Translations under genes and position numbers: made by a program | NCBI RefSeq assembly: GCF_016741815.1 | Contig: NZ_JAERRJ010000013.1 | Location: 239,096 to 303,095 of the forward strand | Reading direction: 5' to 3' | Length of the DNA: 64,000 nt | Source of the DNA: Nocardia acididurans | GTDB taxonomy: Bacteria; Actinomycetota; Actinomycetes; Mycobacteriales; Mycobacteriaceae | The notes under the pieces: generated by a model | Database searches by the model: none | The model's input: the letters and a program-made list of their open reading frames with translations, nothing else | Told to the model about the DNA's origin: nothing | Part shown: positions 63,101-64,000 of the stretch, piece after piece | How the letters are laid out: the number at the start of each line of letters is the position of its first letter | How positions within the stretch are numbered: position 1 is the first letter of the stretch

Positions 63101-63485
63101 CGACGGCGAACATCAGGCCGTGCCCGGTGATCCAGGCGTCCACGATTCGGTCGTCGGGCAGCCGCCGACGACCGACGGGCTGCCCGTACCGGGAGCCGAC
63201 GTGCTGGGTGATGAGTGCGAGGGTGGCCGCACCGAGCGGGGTGGCCTGTCCGCCTTCCCACAGGGCGGTGCCGGCCTCGGCGATCTCGCGGTGCCCGGCG
63301 GCCGCGGTGGCGTGCAGAATTGTGCCGATGCGCTCGTCCTCGAACGCCTCCCGGTGAATGACCTGCGCGTCCTGGCACAACACGATTGTGCGTGCGGGAC
63401 TGCGCCCCCGGAATCCTTCGGCGTCGGCCCACCAGGAGTCCGGTACGACCCATTCGTCCTCGTCCAACTGCCGCGCCACAGCCAC
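60144..63485 (-). CDS. DUF4132 protein, YehI-like
   Basis: 1113 residues, the first gene of the cluster. The C-terminal part (about 830-1000) is a DUF4132 domain with LRQDGTLYLDYGPRAF, FKKDVKAVAGIQLRRLEEAM and LIGRLTRRLVWATFD. The rest is a long helical, HEAT-like solenoid with cysteines at AACYSKTCRP. E. coli YehI shows the same domain. The GTG at 63485 is favoured since GGGGAGGG lies 6 nt upstream; an in-frame start at 63575 adds 30 residues. It probably serves as a scaffold or sensor for the AAA-VWA machinery, which is inference. Confidence 0.8.
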   Translation of the reverse strand: MAVARQLDEDEWVVPDSWWADAEGFRGRSPARTIVLCQDAQVIHREAFEDERIGTILHATAAAGHREIAEAGTALWEGGQATPLGAATLALITQHVGSRYGQPVGRRRLPDDRIVDAWITGHGLMFAVDSVIRLAGMTIPYQTDTHVRPLHPAACYSKTCRPILRRLRDILTELPEDDYRAVVERLSAQRNPAARSVRLAITYLAPAQQDWLDDDLAAGLQFNQSDRDDAWLGMVASATTLAQVTALWHPDGRMLAWPSSRATVTAVIGPELATLVAEALDKTGSRPDMQRELADLLAQFPTDEAFDLLLDRIDRKPVRGALQDAITRFPRRALRMLAARSARSTVVAGLLRTQTHTHPEIAAELGIVADAPRGTVACDGIATPDELPEFLRTPPWEQPKPSADEIVLRGLGTARPIELSWQAGEQELWADTPTNFPEERPDSPAAQDWDTAISAAIANVGNAPYTLVRLFATAPTELVAPHLDLLEPDHFWSNTTGMMRLLGRFGDRVLPLILAAVRRDPAQRAEVLAPATGTEITAFMAGLLGKPTTARIAVPWLERHHARAAADLVSTALDKPTRPRKTAWAALHLLARRGYRDSLIEAAAVYGEQAVAALEIELIADPLHHLPAKIPALPSWLIPAALPPIVLRHNRTALPDSVVATVCTTLAIAEQQGGYPGVDLIAQAADPASLAEFTWALLESWRVQEYPPTEGWIMRALAEYGDDETARKLTPLIRAWPGESAHQRAVRGLNVLAAIGTDLALMQLNGIAEKVKFNGIKTLATEKIARIAQERGLSTEQLGDRLVPDLGLRQDGTLYLDYGPRAFVIGLDEQLRPTINDAGGAARKTLPKPGASDDPELAPTAHRAFAAFKKDVKAVAGIQLRRLEEAMVLGRRWTAAEHRQLFIEHPLIGRLTRRLVWATFDADGAVTGSFRVAEDGSLADARDDELSFPEDTTVGVAHPLHLGDTRSAWGEIFADYELLQPFPQLDRETHRLTDAEAAAHRLDRLERIEVPAGNPMRLVARGWEREEPQGNGDIDCLFRVFGDGRSFIVCLEPGYSAAMPPDIRGDHQALDRIWLGNTGEEHRYWRDHITYPLGTLDPVTASELLRDLEYVFA

Positions 63486-63639
63486 TACGGTCCCTCCCCG
63501 GTATTCGAAATCCTGTCCCGCTGATCGCACTGTAATCGTGATCGGTGACAAGTGAATCCGGTGGGTTACCGGCAATCGGGTGAGGTCGCGCGTGATCGCC
63601 GAGACGGTGACAAGTCCGGGGTGCGGTACGGGTGTCGGC

Positions 63640-63683
63640 CGCGGATCGGCCTGGCCCCCTCATTGCGGTCAGGCCGATCCGCG
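63640..63683 (-). terminator. Hairpin terminator downstream of acs
   Basis: CGCGGATCGGCCTG (63640-63653) and CAGGCCGATCCGCG (63670-63683) form a perfect 14-bp stem with a 16-nt loop, 7 nt beyond the acetyl-CoA synthetase stop. It separates that gene from the DUF4132 gene promoter region (63486-63639), in which no other element was recognised. Confidence 0.7.
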
Positions 63684-63690
63684 GGTGCGA

Positions 63691-64000
63691 TCAGCGTCGT
63701 GCGATCGCTTCGAACACGGTGGGGTCGACGAGCGTGGAGGTGTCGCCGAGTTCGCGGCCTTCGGCCACGTCGCGCAGCAGGCGGCGCATGATCTTGCCGG
63801 AGCGGGTCTTGGGAAGTTCGGGGACGACGTGGATCTCACGCGGGCGGGCGATGGGGGAGATCTCGCGGGACACTTCGGCTTTGAGCTCCGTCACGAGGTC
63901 TGCGCCCGTGTCCTCGGCGTCGGCGGTGAGGATCACGAAGGCGACGATGCCCTGACCGGTGGTGGCGTCGGATGCTCCGACGACGGCGGCTTCGGCGACG
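63691..64000 (-). CDS. acs: Acetyl-CoA synthetase, C-terminal part
   Basis: The last 102 codons of an AMP-forming acetyl- or propionyl-CoA synthetase; the 5' part lies beyond the right edge. The C-terminal domain shows VAEAAVVGASDATTGQG, the IARPREIHVVPELPKTRSGKIMRR region with the catalytic lysine, which is the usual site of regulatory acetylation, and DTSTLVDP. The enzyme makes acetyl-CoA from acetate for central metabolism and lipid synthesis. Followed by a strong hairpin. Distinguishing acetate from propionate use is not possible from this part. Confidence 0.93.
   Translation of the reverse strand, partial: VAEAAVVGASDATTGQGIVAFVILTADAEDTGADLVTELKAEVSREISPIARPREIHVVPELPKTRSGKIMRRLLRDVAEGRELGDTSTLVDPTVFEAIARR

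Noticed and set aside
1..64000. CRISPR arrays, tRNA or rRNA genes, intact insertion sequences, prophage
   Set aside because: No spaced repeats, cloverleaf-like sequence, transposase or phage structural genes were seen on reading both strands.

Overview
The window is chromosomal DNA from a high-GC, mycolic-acid-type actinobacterium, most likely Nocardia or a close relative. Supporting signs are strong G/C bias at third codon positions, frequent GTG starts, a KasA/KasB-type ketosynthase, a complete yrbEAB-mceABCDEF operon with three Mce-associated genes, an MmpL transporter, a DesA1-like acyl-ACP desaturase, a type VII secretion-like small protein, and the lexA/small membrane protein/nrdR neighbourhood also found in mycobacteria. 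No rRNA, tRNA, CRISPR array, intact insertion sequence or prophage was seen.

Region 1 (1-15 kb) looks like an envelope-lipid region. A leftward operon (flavin monooxygenase, SRPBCC protein, 69-residue protein, beta-ketoacyl-ACP synthase) diverges from a fused SDR/acyl-CoA ligase. Next come a lipoprotein with a DsbA-like protein, a small membrane protein, a second SDR, an SGNH hydrolase, an unknown 351-residue protein, an MmpL transporter with a coupled secreted protein, an MTB12-like lipoprotein and an anchored secreted protein. Six intergenic or promoter segments between 3.0 and 14.9 kb carry copies of an 11-bp palindrome, TGTCTSRGACA. The last copy lies just upstream of the mce operon. This suggests one regulon under an unseen regulator, probably TetR-like.

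Region 2 (14.9-26.4 kb) is the mce operon: two YrbE permeases, six Mce proteins and three Mas proteins, tightly packed and mostly overlapping, followed by the desaturase. Region 3 (26.4-30 kb) has an EspC-like small protein, a DUF1023-type alpha/beta hydrolase and two poorly known genes.

Region 4 (30-41 kb) is housekeeping and stress. lexA has two SOS boxes in its divergent promoter, facing a small membrane protein that resembles the DivS/ChiZ position but lacks LysM. An exported unknown protein, nrdR, the HrpA helicase, a Pr6Pr-like membrane protein, a GNAT acetyltransferase, a VanZ-like protein and an alpha/beta hydrolase follow. Region 5 (41-50.4 kb) has a DUF5134-like membrane protein, an aminotransferase, an MFS exporter, PhzF, an HNH nuclease and the oxyR/ahpC/ahpD peroxide module, then an MBL hydrolase coupled to a gamma-glutamylcyclotransferase-like gene.

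Region 6 (50.4-53.1 kb) shows decay: a fatty-acyl-CoA ligase gene interrupted by a single-base frameshift, an RpiB-like isomerase, and a shattered remnant of a widespread actinobacterial family. Region 7 (53.1-63.5 kb) is a leftward five-gene cluster (DUF4132, MoxR AAA, DUF5682, VWA, SWIM) with nearly every junction overlapping. It is collinear with E. coli yehI-yehL-yehM-yehP-yehQ and belongs to the MoxR/VWA class of predicted conflict or chaperone systems. It is the best candidate here for an uncharacterised biological system. The right edge holds the 3' end of an acetyl-CoA synthetase gene.
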